A DNA stretch of 64,000 bases from Streptomyces sp. Tue6028 (GTDB lineage Bacteria; Actinomycetota; Actinomycetes; Streptomycetales; Streptomycetaceae): the NCBI RefSeq assembly GCF_002300165.1, contig NZ_MLCE01000022.1, forward strand, positions 164,928-228,927, read 5' to 3'. Both the position numbers and the translations under genes were made by a program. The number at the start of each line of letters is the position of its first letter. Within the stretch, counting starts at the first letter, position 1. The notes under the pieces were generated by a model. That model was not told the DNA's origin and searched no databases. It was given only the letters and a program-made list of their open reading frames with translations. This document shows positions 9,918-18,570 of this stretch, piece after piece.

Positions 9918-11563
9918 GCGCAGCAGCCGTCCACAGCCTGTGGACAACCGCAGTCGATCCGATCGACAAGATCGGCGCACCGAAGATCGAATACGGGCAA
10001 TTGTCGCCCACCTTGATCGTCGTCGGCGCGGCCGTCATCGGGGTTCTGATCGAGGCGTTCGTGCCGCGCAAGTCGCGCTACTACGCCCAGGTGTTCGTCG
10101 CCGTCGTCGCGCTCGCCGCCGCCTTCGCCGCGGTCGTCGCGCTCGCGGCGGGCGGATACGGCACCACGAAGGCGCACATCGCGGCGATGGGCGCCATCGC
10201 CGTCGACGGACCCGCCCTGTTCCTCCAGGGCACGATCCTGCTGGCCGGCCTGCTCGGCGTGTTCACCTTCGCCGAGCGGCGACTGGACCCGGAGGCACAC
10301 GGCAACCGCGTCGACTCGTTCGCCGCGCAGGCCGCGTCCGTGCCCGGCAGCGACAGCGAGAAGGCCGCCGTCAAGGCCGGGTTCACCACCACCGAGGTGT
10401 TCCCGCTCCTGCTCTTCGCCATCGCCGGCATGCTCGTCTTCCCCTCGGCCAACGACCTGCTGACGCTCTTCGTGGCCCTGGAGGTCTTCTCGCTCCCGCT
10501 GTACCTCCTGTGCGCGGTGGCCCGCCGCAAGCGGCTCATGTCGCAGGAGGCGGCGGTCAAGTACTTCCTGCTCGGCGCCTTCGCCTCCGCGTTCACCCTG
10601 TTCGGCATCGCCCTGCTGTACGGCTACGCGGGCTCCGTGTCGTACGCGACGATCGCGCAGGTCGTCGACGGCACCGTGCAGAACGTCGACCCGGCGCTCG
10701 CCGGCACCATGGGCAACGACGCGCTGCTGCTCATCGGCGCCGCCATGCTCGCCATGGGACTGCTGTTCAAGGTCGGCGCCGTGCCGTTCCACATGTGGAC
10801 GCCGGACGTCTACCAGGGCGCGCCGACCCCCGTGACCGGCTTCATGGCCGCGGCGACGAAGGTGGCCGCCTTCGGCGCGCTGCTGCGCCTGCTGTACGTC
10901 GTCCTGCCGGGCCTGCGCTGGGACTGGCGGCCGGTCATGTGGGCCGTCGCGATCGTGACCATGCTGGGCGGTGCGATCGTCGCGATCACACAGACGGACA
11001 TCAAGCGACTGTTGGCGTACTCGTCGATCGCGCACGCGGGCTTCATCCTCGCGGGTGTCATCGCGACCTCGCCCGACGGCGTCTCGTCCGTCCTCTTCTA
11101 CCTGGGCGCGTACTCGTTCGTCACCATCGGCGCCTTCGCCGTCGTGACACTCGTGCGGGACGCGGGCGGCGAGGCCACCCACCTCTCCAAGTGGGCGGGG
11201 CTCGGACGCAGGTCCCCGCTGGTGGCGGCGGTCTTCGCGGTGTTCCTGCTGGCCTTCGCCGGCATCCCGCTGACCTCCGGCTTCGCCGGGAAGTTCGCCG
11301 TGTTCAAGGCGGCGGCGGAGGGCGGCGCGAGCGCGCTGGTCGTGGTCGGTGTGATCTCGTCGGCGATCGCGGCGTTCTTCTACATCCGCGTCATCGTGCT
11401 CATGTTCTTCAGCGAGCCGCGGTCCGAGGGCCCGACGGTCGCCGTGCCGTCGCCGTTGACCATGACGGCGATCGGCGTGGGCGTCGCGGTCACCCTGGTG
11501 CTCGGTGTCGCGCCGCAGTACTTCCTGGACCTGGCGAGTCAGGCCGGGGTCTTCGTCCGCTGA
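9914..11563 (+). CDS. nuoN: NADH-quinone oxidoreductase subunit N
   Basis: Antiporter-like subunit of complex I closest to NuoK, 549 residues. Family motifs include LFVALEVFSLPLYLLCA, FKVGAVPFHMWTPDVYQGAP and RLLAYSSIAHAGFILAG. A hydrophilic insert of about 40 residues lies between the early helices (near residues 125-155), as in other actinobacterial NuoN. The GTG start overlaps the nuoM stop. It is the last gene of the operon: a perfect 18-bp hairpin follows 24 bases after the stop. Its first codons coincide with two opposed DnaA-box-like sequences, listed separately. Confidence 0.97.
   Translation: MSAAAVHSLWTTAVDPIDKIGAPKIEYGQLSPTLIVVGAAVIGVLIEAFVPRKSRYYAQVFVAVVALAAAFAAVVALAAGGYGTTKAHIAAMGAIAVDGPALFLQGTILLAGLLGVFTFAERRLDPEAHGNRVDSFAAQAASVPGSDSEKAAVKAGFTTTEVFPLLLFAIAGMLVFPSANDLLTLFVALEVFSLPLYLLCAVARRKRLMSQEAAVKYFLLGAFASAFTLFGIALLYGYAGSVSYATIAQVVDGTVQNVDPALAGTMGNDALLLIGAAMLAMGLLFKVGAVPFHMWTPDVYQGAPTPVTGFMAAATKVAAFGALLRLLYVVLPGLRWDWRPVMWAVAIVTMLGGAIVAITQTDIKRLLAYSSIAHAGFILAGVIATSPDGVSSVLFYLGAYSFVTIGAFAVVTLVRDAGGEATHLSKWAGLGRRSPLVAAVFAVFLLAFAGIPLTSGFAGKFAVFKAAAEGGASALVVVGVISSAIAAFFYIRVIVLMFFSEPRSEGPTVAVPSPLTMTAIGVGVAVTLVLGVAPQYFLDLASQAGVFVR
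9927..9947. promoter_or_regulatory. Inverted pair of DnaA-box-like 9-mers
   Basis: Two 9-mers face each other 3 bases apart inside the first codons of nuoN: CCGTCCACA at 9927-9935 (7/9 to the Streptomyces consensus TTGTCCACA) and TGTGGACAA at 9939-9947, the exact reverse complement of that consensus. Whether DnaA binds here is inference; the bases also encode the N-terminus (AVHSLWT), so protein constraint could explain them. Confidence 0.4.
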
Positions 11564-11587
11564 CCACGCGGGCCGGGACGTGCACAG

Positions 11588-11628
11588 GCGTCGGGCCCCG
11601 CTCCCTCACCGGGAGCGGGGCCCGACGC
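11588..11628. terminator. Strong hairpin terminator after the nuo operon
   Basis: Perfect 18-bp stem (GCGTCGGGCCCCGCTCCC and its complement) with the 5-base loop TCACC, starting 24 bases after the nuoN stop. There is no U-run, as is usual for streptomycete terminators. It should separate nuo transcription from recQ. Confidence 0.85.
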
Positions 11629-11696
11629 GTTGCGGGCGCGCCGAGCCGGGGCGCGGGGGACTGAGGTGCACGGAGGGCAGCGGCGGCGTAGCAGCC

Positions 11697-11705
11697 TGTG
11701 GATAA
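11697..11705 (-). promoter_or_regulatory. DnaA-box-like site upstream of recQ
   Basis: TGTGGATAA is the exact complement of the classical box TTATCCACA. The surrounding CAGCCTGTGGA(T/C)AAC matches the site at the start of nuoN in all but one base. It lies about 75 bases before the recQ start. Confidence 0.4.
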
Positions 11706-11778
11706 CTCCGAGGGTGTCGGCGCGGAGCCCTATGGTGGCTGTCGTGGGCGAAGCACGACATACGGGGGACGACGAGCG

Positions 11779-13794
11779 ATGAGCGGGACGGGCGGGACGG
11801 GTGCGATGACCGGAGCGGACACGACGATGACACAGGGCGACAGCGAGGCGCTGGCCACGCTCCACCGTGTCTTCGGGTACGACGCCTTCCGCGGTGAGCA
11901 GGAAGCGATCATCGAGCACGTGGTGGCCGGCGGTGACGCGGTCGTCCTGATGCCGACGGGCGGCGGCAAGTCGCTCTGCTATCAGATTCCCGCACTGGTC
12001 AGACCGGGCACCGGCGTCGTGGTCTCCCCGCTCATCGCGCTGATGCAGGACCAGGTCGACGCGCTGCGGGCGCTCGGCGTGCGCGCCGGGTTCATGAACT
12101 CCACGCAGGACTTCGACGAGCGCCGCATGGTGGAGGCGGAGCTCCTGTCGGGCGAGCTGGACGTGCTCTATCTGGCGCCCGAGCGGCTCCGCCTGGACAC
12201 CACTCTGGACCTGCTGTCCCGCGCGAAGATCTCCGTGTTCGCCGTCGACGAGGCGCACTGCGTGGCCCAGTGGGGCCACGACTTCCGCCCCGACTACCTC
12301 GCACTGTCCGTGCTCGGAGAGCGCTGGCCCGACGTCCCGCGGATCGCCCTGACGGCCACCGCCACGCGCGCCACGCACCAGGAGATCACCCAGCGACTGG
12401 GCATGCCGAAGGCCCGCCACTTCGAGGCGAGCTTCGACCGCCCCAACATCCAGTACCGGATCGTCGGGAAGGCCGACCCCAAGAAGCAGCTGCTGTCGTT
12501 CCTGCGCGAGGAGCACGCCGGCGACGCGGGCATCGTGTACTGCCTCTCCCGCAATTCGGTGGAGAAGACCGCCGAGTTCCTCTCCCGCAATGGCGTCGAG
12601 GCGGTTCCGTACCACGCAGGCCTGGACGCCGGCACCCGCGCCGCCCACCAGTCGCGCTTCCTGCGCGAGGAGGGGCTCGTGGTGGTCGCCACCATCGCCT
12701 TCGGGATGGGCATCGACAAGCCGGACGTCCGGTTCGTCGCCCACCTCGACCTGCCGAAGTCGGTCGAGGGCTACTACCAGGAGACGGGCCGCGCCGGCCG
12801 CGACGGACTGCCGTCCACGGCCTGGATGGCGTACGGCCTTCAGGACGTGGTCCAGCAGCGCAAGCTGATCCAGGGCTCTGAGGGCGACGAGGCGTTCCGC
12901 CGCCGGGCCGCCGCCCATCTCGACGCCATGCTGGCGCTGTGCGAGACGGCCCAGTGCCGCCGGTCCCAGCTCCTCGCCTACTTCGGCCAGGAGCAGTACG
13001 CCCCGGCCTGCGGCAACTGCGACACCTGCCTGACTCCGCCCGACACCTGGGACGGCACGGTCGCGGCGCAGAAGCTGCTGTCCACGGTGGTGCGGTTGCA
13101 GCGCGAGCGGGGCCAGAAGTTCGGCGCGGGACAGATCATCGACATTCTGCTGGGGCGCCGCACCGCCAAGGTGATCCAGTTCGACCACGACCAGCTGTCC
13201 GTGTTCGGCATCGGCGAGGATCTGTCCGAGCCCGAATGGCGCGGCGCCGTGCGGCAGTTGCTCGCCCAGGGGCTGCTCGCCGTCGAGGGGGAGTACGGGA
13301 CGCTGGTGCTCACCGAGACCAGCGGCGAGGTGCTGCGGCGCGAGCGTGAGGTGCCGCTGCGCAAGGAACCGAAGCGGCAGGCCGCACCCCGCTCGTCGTC
13401 GGGGGCCAAGGGCGAGCGCAAGGCCAAGGCCGCCGTGGCCGAGCTGCCCCCGGAGCTCGTCCCCGCCTTCGAGGCGCTGCGCGCCTGGCGAGCCGAGCAG
13501 GCCCGCGAGCAGGGCGTCCCGGCGTACGTCATCTTCCACGACGCCACGCTCCGCGAGATCGCCACGGTGTGGCCCACCTCGGTGGCCGGCCTGGGCGGTA
13601 TCGGCGGCGTGGGAGAGAAGAAGCTGGCGACGTACGGCGAGGGAGTGCTGGAGGTGCTCGCCTCGCTGGGCGGTGCCCCCGGCGAGACCCCGGCCCCGTC
13701 CAGCGGCGGGGCCTCGGGCCCGGCCGCTGATCAGGCACCGGACCCGGACTGGCCCGAGATGAGCGAGGAGCCGGAGCCGGAGGACTGGATATAG
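11779..13794 (+). CDS. recQ: ATP-dependent DNA helicase RecQ
   Basis: Superfamily 2 3'-5' DNA helicase, about 671 residues. Walker A is PTGGGKS at residues 59-65, the DEAH box at 157-160 followed by CVAQWGHDFR (the aromatic-rich loop region), and the C-terminal helicase half includes ATIAFGMGIDKPDVRFV and ETGRAGRDG (motif VI). A zinc-binding RQC subdomain is marked by cysteines in CETAQCRRSQ and CGNCDTC, then a winged helix, an Ala/Lys/Arg linker, and an HRDC domain near residues 555-640. ATG 11779 is chosen because GGGGGACGACGAG precedes it; ATGs at 11806 and 11827 are possible alternatives. It stands alone after the nuo terminator and is convergent with the flavoprotein gene. Role: recombination and replication-fork repair. 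Confidence 0.95.
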   Translation: MSGTGGTGAMTGADTTMTQGDSEALATLHRVFGYDAFRGEQEAIIEHVVAGGDAVVLMPTGGGKSLCYQIPALVRPGTGVVVSPLIALMQDQVDALRALGVRAGFMNSTQDFDERRMVEAELLSGELDVLYLAPERLRLDTTLDLLSRAKISVFAVDEAHCVAQWGHDFRPDYLALSVLGERWPDVPRIALTATATRATHQEITQRLGMPKARHFEASFDRPNIQYRIVGKADPKKQLLSFLREEHAGDAGIVYCLSRNSVEKTAEFLSRNGVEAVPYHAGLDAGTRAAHQSRFLREEGLVVVATIAFGMGIDKPDVRFVAHLDLPKSVEGYYQETGRAGRDGLPSTAWMAYGLQDVVQQRKLIQGSEGDEAFRRRAAAHLDAMLALCETAQCRRSQLLAYFGQEQYAPACGNCDTCLTPPDTWDGTVAAQKLLSTVVRLQRERGQKFGAGQIIDILLGRRTAKVIQFDHDQLSVFGIGEDLSEPEWRGAVRQLLAQGLLAVEGEYGTLVLTETSGEVLRREREVPLRKEPKRQAAPRSSSGAKGERKAKAAVAELPPELVPAFEALRAWRAEQAREQGVPAYVIFHDATLREIATVWPTSVAGLGGIGGVGEKKLATYGEGVLEVLASLGGAPGETPAPSSGGASGPAADQAPDPDWPEMSEEPEPEDWI

Positions 13795-13998
13795 GACGCC
13801 GAGTCCCCCGGGACCGGGCCACCGGGATGCGGCACCTCGCGGGTCGCCCGGCGCCGGTGCCGGTGCCGACGGGGGTTCGGGGCCGCGGGGCCTGACATCG
13901 GGGCCTGACATCGTGGGGTCCGGCGTTCGCGGGGCTCGTGGCCGCGGGGTCGGTGTCCGGGGACGCCGGTTACGAGGTCTGGTGTCACGGGCCCGGTG

Positions 13999-16860
13999 TC
14001 ACAGGGCCCGGGTCGCGTAGGCGCGGACGTCGGCGTCGGGGTCCGTCACGGCCGTGGCGAGGGCGGCGCGCGCGTCCTCGTCGGTGCCGGCGTGGTGCAC
14101 GAGTGCCAGCACCGCGGCCTTGCGGACGTCGGCGTTCGGGTCGGAGAGGGCCTTGGTCAGCGTGGGCACGGCCGGTTCCGGGTCCGCGGCGGACAGCGCG
14201 GTCGCGGCGCCGGCCCGGACCTGCCAGGCGGGGTCGGCCAGGGCGGCGACGGCACGCGAGGCGGGCCCGGCCGGGCAGCCCGTGGCGGCCAGCGCCTCGA
14301 AGGCGGCGGCGCGGACCAGCGCGTCGTGGTCGGCGGTGAGCCGGTCGACGGTGGCCAGGACCGTGTCGTCCGGCGTCACATGGGCCAGCGCCTTGGCCAC
14401 GGTGACGCGGACCTCGCGGGACGGGTCGGCCGCCGCCCGGGTCAGCGGTTCGGTGGCGTCGACGGAGACCAGGGCGCGCACGGCCTCGATACGCACGGCG
14501 ATGTCGGGATCCGCCAGGGCGTCCGCGAACAGCGACGCGTCACCGAGGCGCAGTGCCCGCAGTACGTCCAGCGCGGCGGCCCGTACGACGGGATCGCCCC
14601 CGGGGAGCGCGGCGGCGAGACCGTCGCGCAGGGCGGGCTCCGGCGCCAGTGTCTCGACCAGCTCGCGCAGCGAGGCGGCCGCGGCGGCCCGCACCTGAGC
14701 GTGCGGGTCCCGCAGCGCGTCGGCGAGGACGGGTCCGGTGCCGGGTGGCACGGTCTCGGTGAGTGCGGCGAGGGCCGCGCGCCGCACGGCGGGAGCGGGG
14801 TCGGTCAGGTAGGGGCGCAGCGAGGGGAGTTCGGGCTCCTGCTCGGCGAGGGCGAGGAGTTCCAGCAGGCGGGGTGAGGAGTCGGGGCCGTCGTCCCCGC
14901 CGTGGGTGCCGTCCGGGAGGCGGCGGGCGCTGTCGGCGGGCAGTGCGGTATCGGCGGGGAGTGATGCTCCGCGGGTGGCTGTGGTGGCTGTGGTGGCTGT
15001 GGTGGCTGTGGTGGCTGCGGCAGGCGCGGGGGCGGTGGCCGCGATGTCCACGGCAGGTGCTCCGCCGGTGGGCGCGGCGGCCACGGGGGCCGCGTCCCGT
15101 GCGCCCGCCGTGGCCACGCCCTCCGCGTGGACCTCGCCGAGGTGCCGGGAGGGCCCGCCGGTCGGGGTGAAGTCGGGGACGGGGACGAGATAGGGAGCCA
15201 CGGGACGAGCCGTGAACTCCATCGATCCGGAGGGGGACTTGTGCAGATCGAGGTGGTGGAACCAGGAGACGTCGTCGCGCACCGGATGGTCCGTGCGGTC
15301 GTGGTAGAGGCCCCAGCGGGACTCCGTGCGGGCGAGCGACGCACGCGCGGCCATCTCCGCGCAGTCGCGGATGAAGGTGACCTCGGCGCACCGCATCAGC
15401 TCGTGCGGAGTGCGGGCCCCCATCGCCGCGATGTCCGCGCGCATCCGCTCGAAGGCTTCGAGGGCGAGCGAGAGCCGGGCGCCGGACTTGGGCGGGGCGA
15501 CGTAGTCGTTCACGAAGCGGCGGAGCTTGTACTCGACCTGGGGTTGCGGCGGTCCGTCCGGGTAGCGCAGCGGGCGGTAGATCAGCTCGTGCGCCTCGCG
15601 GAGCTGGTCCTGCGGCAACTCGCCCGCGTAGGGGGCGTACTGGGCGGCGTCCGCACCCGCGAGGTCACCGAAGACGAACGCGCCGATCATGTAGTTGTGC
15701 GGGACGCAGGCCAGGTCGCCCGCGGCGTACAGGCGGGGCACGGTCGTCCGGGCGTGGTCGTCGACCCGGACGCCGGACGCGGAGTGACCGCCGCACAGGC
15801 CGATCTCGGAGATGTGCATCTCGACGTCGTGGGTGCGGTAGTCGTGTCCGCGGCCGGAGTGGAAGGTGCCGCGGGTGGGGCGTTCCGTGGAGTGCAGGAT
15901 GGATTCGAGGGCGCTGATCGATTCCTCGGGGAGGTGGCTCAGCTTCAGGTACACCGGGCCGCGGTCCGAGGCGACCTCCGCGGCGAACTCGGCCATCATC
16001 TGGCCCGACCAGTAGTCGGAGTCGACGAAGCGCTCGCCGTGCCGGTTGACCTGGTAGCCGCCGAACGGGTTGGCGACGTAGGCGCAGGCGGGACCGTTGT
16101 AGTCCTTGATCAGCGGGTTGATCTGGAAGCACTCGATACCGGTGAGCTCGGCGCCCGCGTGGTAGGCCATGGCGTACCCGTCACCGGCGTTGGTGGGGTT
16201 CTCGTACGTCCCGTAGAGGTAGCCGGAGGCGGGTAGGCCGAGCCGGCCGCAGGCGCCGGTGGCGAGGATCACGGCGCCGGCGCGGACCGTCACGAACCGC
16301 CCGGTGCGGGTGTTGAAGCCCGCCGCACCGACCGCGCGGCCCCCGGCCGTGAGGACCCGCACCGGCATCACCCGGTTCTCGATACGGATCCGCTCGCGCA
16401 TCTCACGCCGCCGCAGTTGCCGGTAGAGGACCTTCTTGACGTCCTTGCCCTCGGGCATCGGCAGTACGTAGGAGCCGGAGCGATGCACCTGGCGGACCGC
16501 GTACTCGCCGTGCTCGTCCTTCTCGAACTTCACGCCGTACGACTCCAGGCGCTGCACCATCGCGAAGCCGCGGGTCGCGGTCTGGCGGACGGTGGACTGG
16601 TCGACGATGCCGTCGTTGGCGCGGGTGATCTCGGCGACGTAGTCGTCGGGCTCGGCACGGCCGGGCACGACCGCGTTGTTGACGCCGTCCATGCCCATGG
16701 CGAGGGCGCCGGAGTGCCGGACGTGTGCCTTCTCCAGGAGCAGGACGTCGGCACCGTGCTCGGCGGCGGTCAGCGCCGCCATGGTGCCGGCCGTGCCGCC
16801 GCCGATGACGAGGACGTCGCAGGACAGCTCTTCGGCGGCTGCGAGCGCGGGGATCTCCAC
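13999..16860 (-). CDS. AprA/fumarate reductase-like flavoprotein with C-terminal HEAT repeats
   Basis: A 953-residue fusion. Residues 1-560 are an FAD-dependent reductase of the fumarate reductase/succinate dehydrogenase/adenylylsulfate reductase superfamily: Rossmann motif VIGGGTAG at 18-25, HSGALAMGMDGVNNA, and a stretch around NPTNAGDGYAMAYHAGAELT and IKDYNGPACAYV that resembles AprA more than SdhA/FrdA as I recall them. Residues 570-660 are an Ala/Thr/Pro linker including an ATT tandem repeat. Residues 660-953 form about eight or nine HEAT (PBS-lyase type) repeats, each ending in patterns like DPDADVRAYA. The gene follows ABC-transporter, ferredoxin and GntR genes on the same strand, so it probably oxidises or reduces the imported compound with electrons through the AprB-like ferredoxin. 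Substrate unknown; APS reductase itself seems unlikely in an aerobic streptomycete. Confidence 0.8.
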   Translation of the reverse strand: MEIPALAAAEELSCDVLVIGGGTAGTMAALTAAEHGADVLLLEKAHVRHSGALAMGMDGVNNAVVPGRAEPDDYVAEITRANDGIVDQSTVRQTATRGFAMVQRLESYGVKFEKDEHGEYAVRQVHRSGSYVLPMPEGKDVKKVLYRQLRRREMRERIRIENRVMPVRVLTAGGRAVGAAGFNTRTGRFVTVRAGAVILATGACGRLGLPASGYLYGTYENPTNAGDGYAMAYHAGAELTGIECFQINPLIKDYNGPACAYVANPFGGYQVNRHGERFVDSDYWSGQMMAEFAAEVASDRGPVYLKLSHLPEESISALESILHSTERPTRGTFHSGRGHDYRTHDVEMHISEIGLCGGHSASGVRVDDHARTTVPRLYAAGDLACVPHNYMIGAFVFGDLAGADAAQYAPYAGELPQDQLREAHELIYRPLRYPDGPPQPQVEYKLRRFVNDYVAPPKSGARLSLALEAFERMRADIAAMGARTPHELMRCAEVTFIRDCAEMAARASLARTESRWGLYHDRTDHPVRDDVSWFHHLDLHKSPSGSMEFTARPVAPYLVPVPDFTPTGGPSRHLGEVHAEGVATAGARDAAPVAAAPTGGAPAVDIAATAPAPAAATTATTATTATTATRGASLPADTALPADSARRLPDGTHGGDDGPDSSPRLLELLALAEQEPELPSLRPYLTDPAPAVRRAALAALTETVPPGTGPVLADALRDPHAQVRAAAAASLRELVETLAPEPALRDGLAAALPGGDPVVRAAALDVLRALRLGDASLFADALADPDIAVRIEAVRALVSVDATEPLTRAAADPSREVRVTVAKALAHVTPDDTVLATVDRLTADHDALVRAAAFEALAATGCPAGPASRAVAALADPAWQVRAGAATALSAADPEPAVPTLTKALSDPNADVRKAAVLALVHHAGTDEDARAALATAVTDPDADVRAYATRAL
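14975..15019. repeat. Five tandem 9-bp units in the flavoprotein linker
   Basis: GTGGCTGTG occurs four times in direct succession, followed by GTGGCTGCG. On the coding strand each unit adds three codons for Ala-Thr-Thr, so copy-number change would lengthen or shorten the linker between the flavin domain and the HEAT repeats without a frameshift. Confidence 0.9.
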
Positions 16861-16880
16861 GGGAGTGCCTTTCGGGTTCT

Positions 16881-17681
16881 TCAGCTGCCGAGTGACGTGA
16901 GGACCTCACGGCGCAGGGCGAGCCTCGCCGGGTCGTCCGATGCGGACCGCTCGCGGGGGCGCGGGACTTCGCGTACGGCGAGGAGCCGCCCGCTGCCCGC
17001 GGCGCCGTCCGGGCCGTCCGGGCGGGCGGCGCCGAGCAGGGCCACCCGGTCGCCGAGGAACAGTGCCTCGTCCACGTCGTGGGTGACGAAGACGACGGTC
17101 GCCCCGCTGCCGTGCAGTACCTCGACGAGGAGGTCCTGCATGCCGGCGCGGGTCTGGGCGTCGAGCGCGCCGAAGGGTTCGTCCATGAGGACGGCGCGGG
17201 GTGCGCCGGCGAGGGCGCGGGCGAGCTGGACGCGTTGGCGCTGTCCGCCGGAGACGCGGTGCGGCAGCTGCCGTTCGCGGCCGGCCAGTCCGACCCGGGC
17301 GAGCCAGGACTCGGCCTGCCGCCGCCGCTCGGAGCGTGCCGTTCCGGCGATGGCCAGCGGGAGTTCGACGTTGGCGCGCAGGGTGCGCCAGGGCAGGAGG
17401 GAGTCCTCCTGGAAGACGAGCGCCCGGTCGGCGGCGGGGCCCGCCAGGGGACTGCCGTCCTGGGCGACCGTTCCCGCGAGGGCGGGCAGCAGCCCGGCGA
17501 GCGTGCGCAGGAGGGTGGACTTTCCGCAGCCCGAGGGGCCGACGACGGTGAGGATCTCGCCGGGCGCGACGTCGAGGTCGACGCTGTCGAGGGCGGGGGC
17601 GCCGGGGCGGCCGAGCGAAGCGTTCACGAGGGAGAGCCGGGTGCCGCGCACGGCGGCTGGTGTCTCAGACGAGGTGCTCAT
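16881..17681 (-). CDS. ABC transporter ATPase, SsuB/TauB/NrtD type
   Basis: ATP-binding subunit of a nitrate/sulfonate/taurine-family importer, 266 residues. Walker A is GPSGCGKST (residues 48-56), a Q-loop Gln lies in VFQEDSLLPWR, the signature is VSGGQRQR, Walker B is AVLMDEPFGALD and the H-loop His is in VTHDVDEA. The wording SLLPW and DEPFGALD is typical of SsuB/TauB ATPases. It starts within the end of the permease gene (17-bp overlap) and lies 20 bases before the flavoprotein gene, indicating one transcript. Specificity cannot be read from the ATPase. Confidence 0.9.
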   Translation of the reverse strand: MSTSSETPAAVRGTRLSLVNASLGRPGAPALDSVDLDVAPGEILTVVGPSGCGKSTLLRTLAGLLPALAGTVAQDGSPLAGPAADRALVFQEDSLLPWRTLRANVELPLAIAGTARSERRRQAESWLARVGLAGRERQLPHRVSGGQRQRVQLARALAGAPRAVLMDEPFGALDAQTRAGMQDLLVEVLHGSGATVVFVTHDVDEALFLGDRVALLGAARPDGPDGAAGSGRLLAVREVPRPRERSASDDPARLALRREVLTSLGS

Positions 17682-18570
17682 CGCGTACCCCCTCGGGATG
17701 TGCGGGCGTCGTCGTCCCGGCGGGGACCGCCGCAGCGGCGGCCTTGCGGGCGCGCGGCCCCAGAACCCGGCCGCGCGCCCCGGGAACCCGGAGGTGTGCC
17801 GTGGCGACGTACTCCGTGCGGGGCAGCCAGCGGGTGAGCCACCGGCCCGCGCGTTCGACGGCCGTGGAGGTGAGCCAGCCGAGCACGCCGATCGTGACCA
17901 TGCCGACGAAGACGCCGGGGTAGTCGACGACGGTGTAGTCCTGCCATGTGCGGTAGCCGACGCCGTACTGGCCGGAGATCATCTCGGCGGAGATGACGCA
18001 GATCCACGAGACGCCGATGCCGACGGAGAGGCCGCCGAAGATCCCGGGGAGGGCGCCGGGCAGGACCACCGAGCCGAGCACCCGCCACCGGCCGCCGCCC
18101 ATCGTGCGCACCGCCTCCTCCCACACGGGTGTGAGGGCGCGGACGGCGTGCCGGGTGGAGACCAGGACCGGGAAGTAGGCGGCGGTGCAGGTGATGAAGA
18201 CGATGCCCTGCTCGTTGCTGGGGAACAGGAGGATCGCGACGGGCACCAGCGCGATCGCCGGGATCGGGCGGACCACTTCGAGCAGCGGCCCGAGCAGGTC
18301 CTCGGCGAGGCGGGAGCGGGCGACGGTCAGGCCGGTGGCGACACCCAGGACGGCGGCCAGCACGAAGCCGGTCAGGATGCGGGTGAGGCTGTCGGTGAGG
18401 TCCGTCCAGTAGTCGTCGCCGCCCAGCCGGTCGCCGAAGGCGCGGGCCACGTCGGCGACGGTGGGGAACTGCGAGAAACGCAGCCACAGGTCGACGTCCA
18501 GGCTCGTCAGGAGCTGCCAGGCGGTCAGGGCCGCGGCGAGCGACGCGGCCCTGACGAGATGGCGGGTCAT
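17665..18570 (-). CDS. ABC transporter permease, SsuC/TauC type
   Basis: Inner-membrane permease of about 301 residues with six hydrophobic segments. The binding-protein-dependent transport EAA region appears as EEAVRTMGGGRWRVLGSVVLPGALPGIFGG (motif core EEAVRTMG and VLPGALPGI). The start is the ATG overlapping the stop of the substrate-binding protein gene (ATGA). Longer in-frame versions read back into that gene and are rejected. The C-terminal 50 residues after the last helix are Ala/Arg/Pro rich. Together with the ATPase and lipoprotein it forms a complete importer. Confidence 0.9.
   Translation of the reverse strand: MTRHLVRAASLAAALTAWQLLTSLDVDLWLRFSQFPTVADVARAFGDRLGGDDYWTDLTDSLTRILTGFVLAAVLGVATGLTVARSRLAEDLLGPLLEVVRPIPAIALVPVAILLFPSNEQGIVFITCTAAYFPVLVSTRHAVRALTPVWEEAVRTMGGGRWRVLGSVVLPGALPGIFGGLSVGIGVSWICVISAEMISGQYGVGYRTWQDYTVVDYPGVFVGMVTIGVLGWLTSTAVERAGRWLTRWLPRTEYVATAHLRVPGARGRVLGPRARKAAAAAVPAGTTTPAHPEGVRDEHLV

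Noticed and set aside
13999..16860. Succinate dehydrogenase flavoprotein of the main respiratory chain
   Set aside because: No membrane-anchor or SdhB-type subunit nearby; partner is a small AprB-like ferredoxin, and the C-terminus is a HEAT array instead of the Sdh end.
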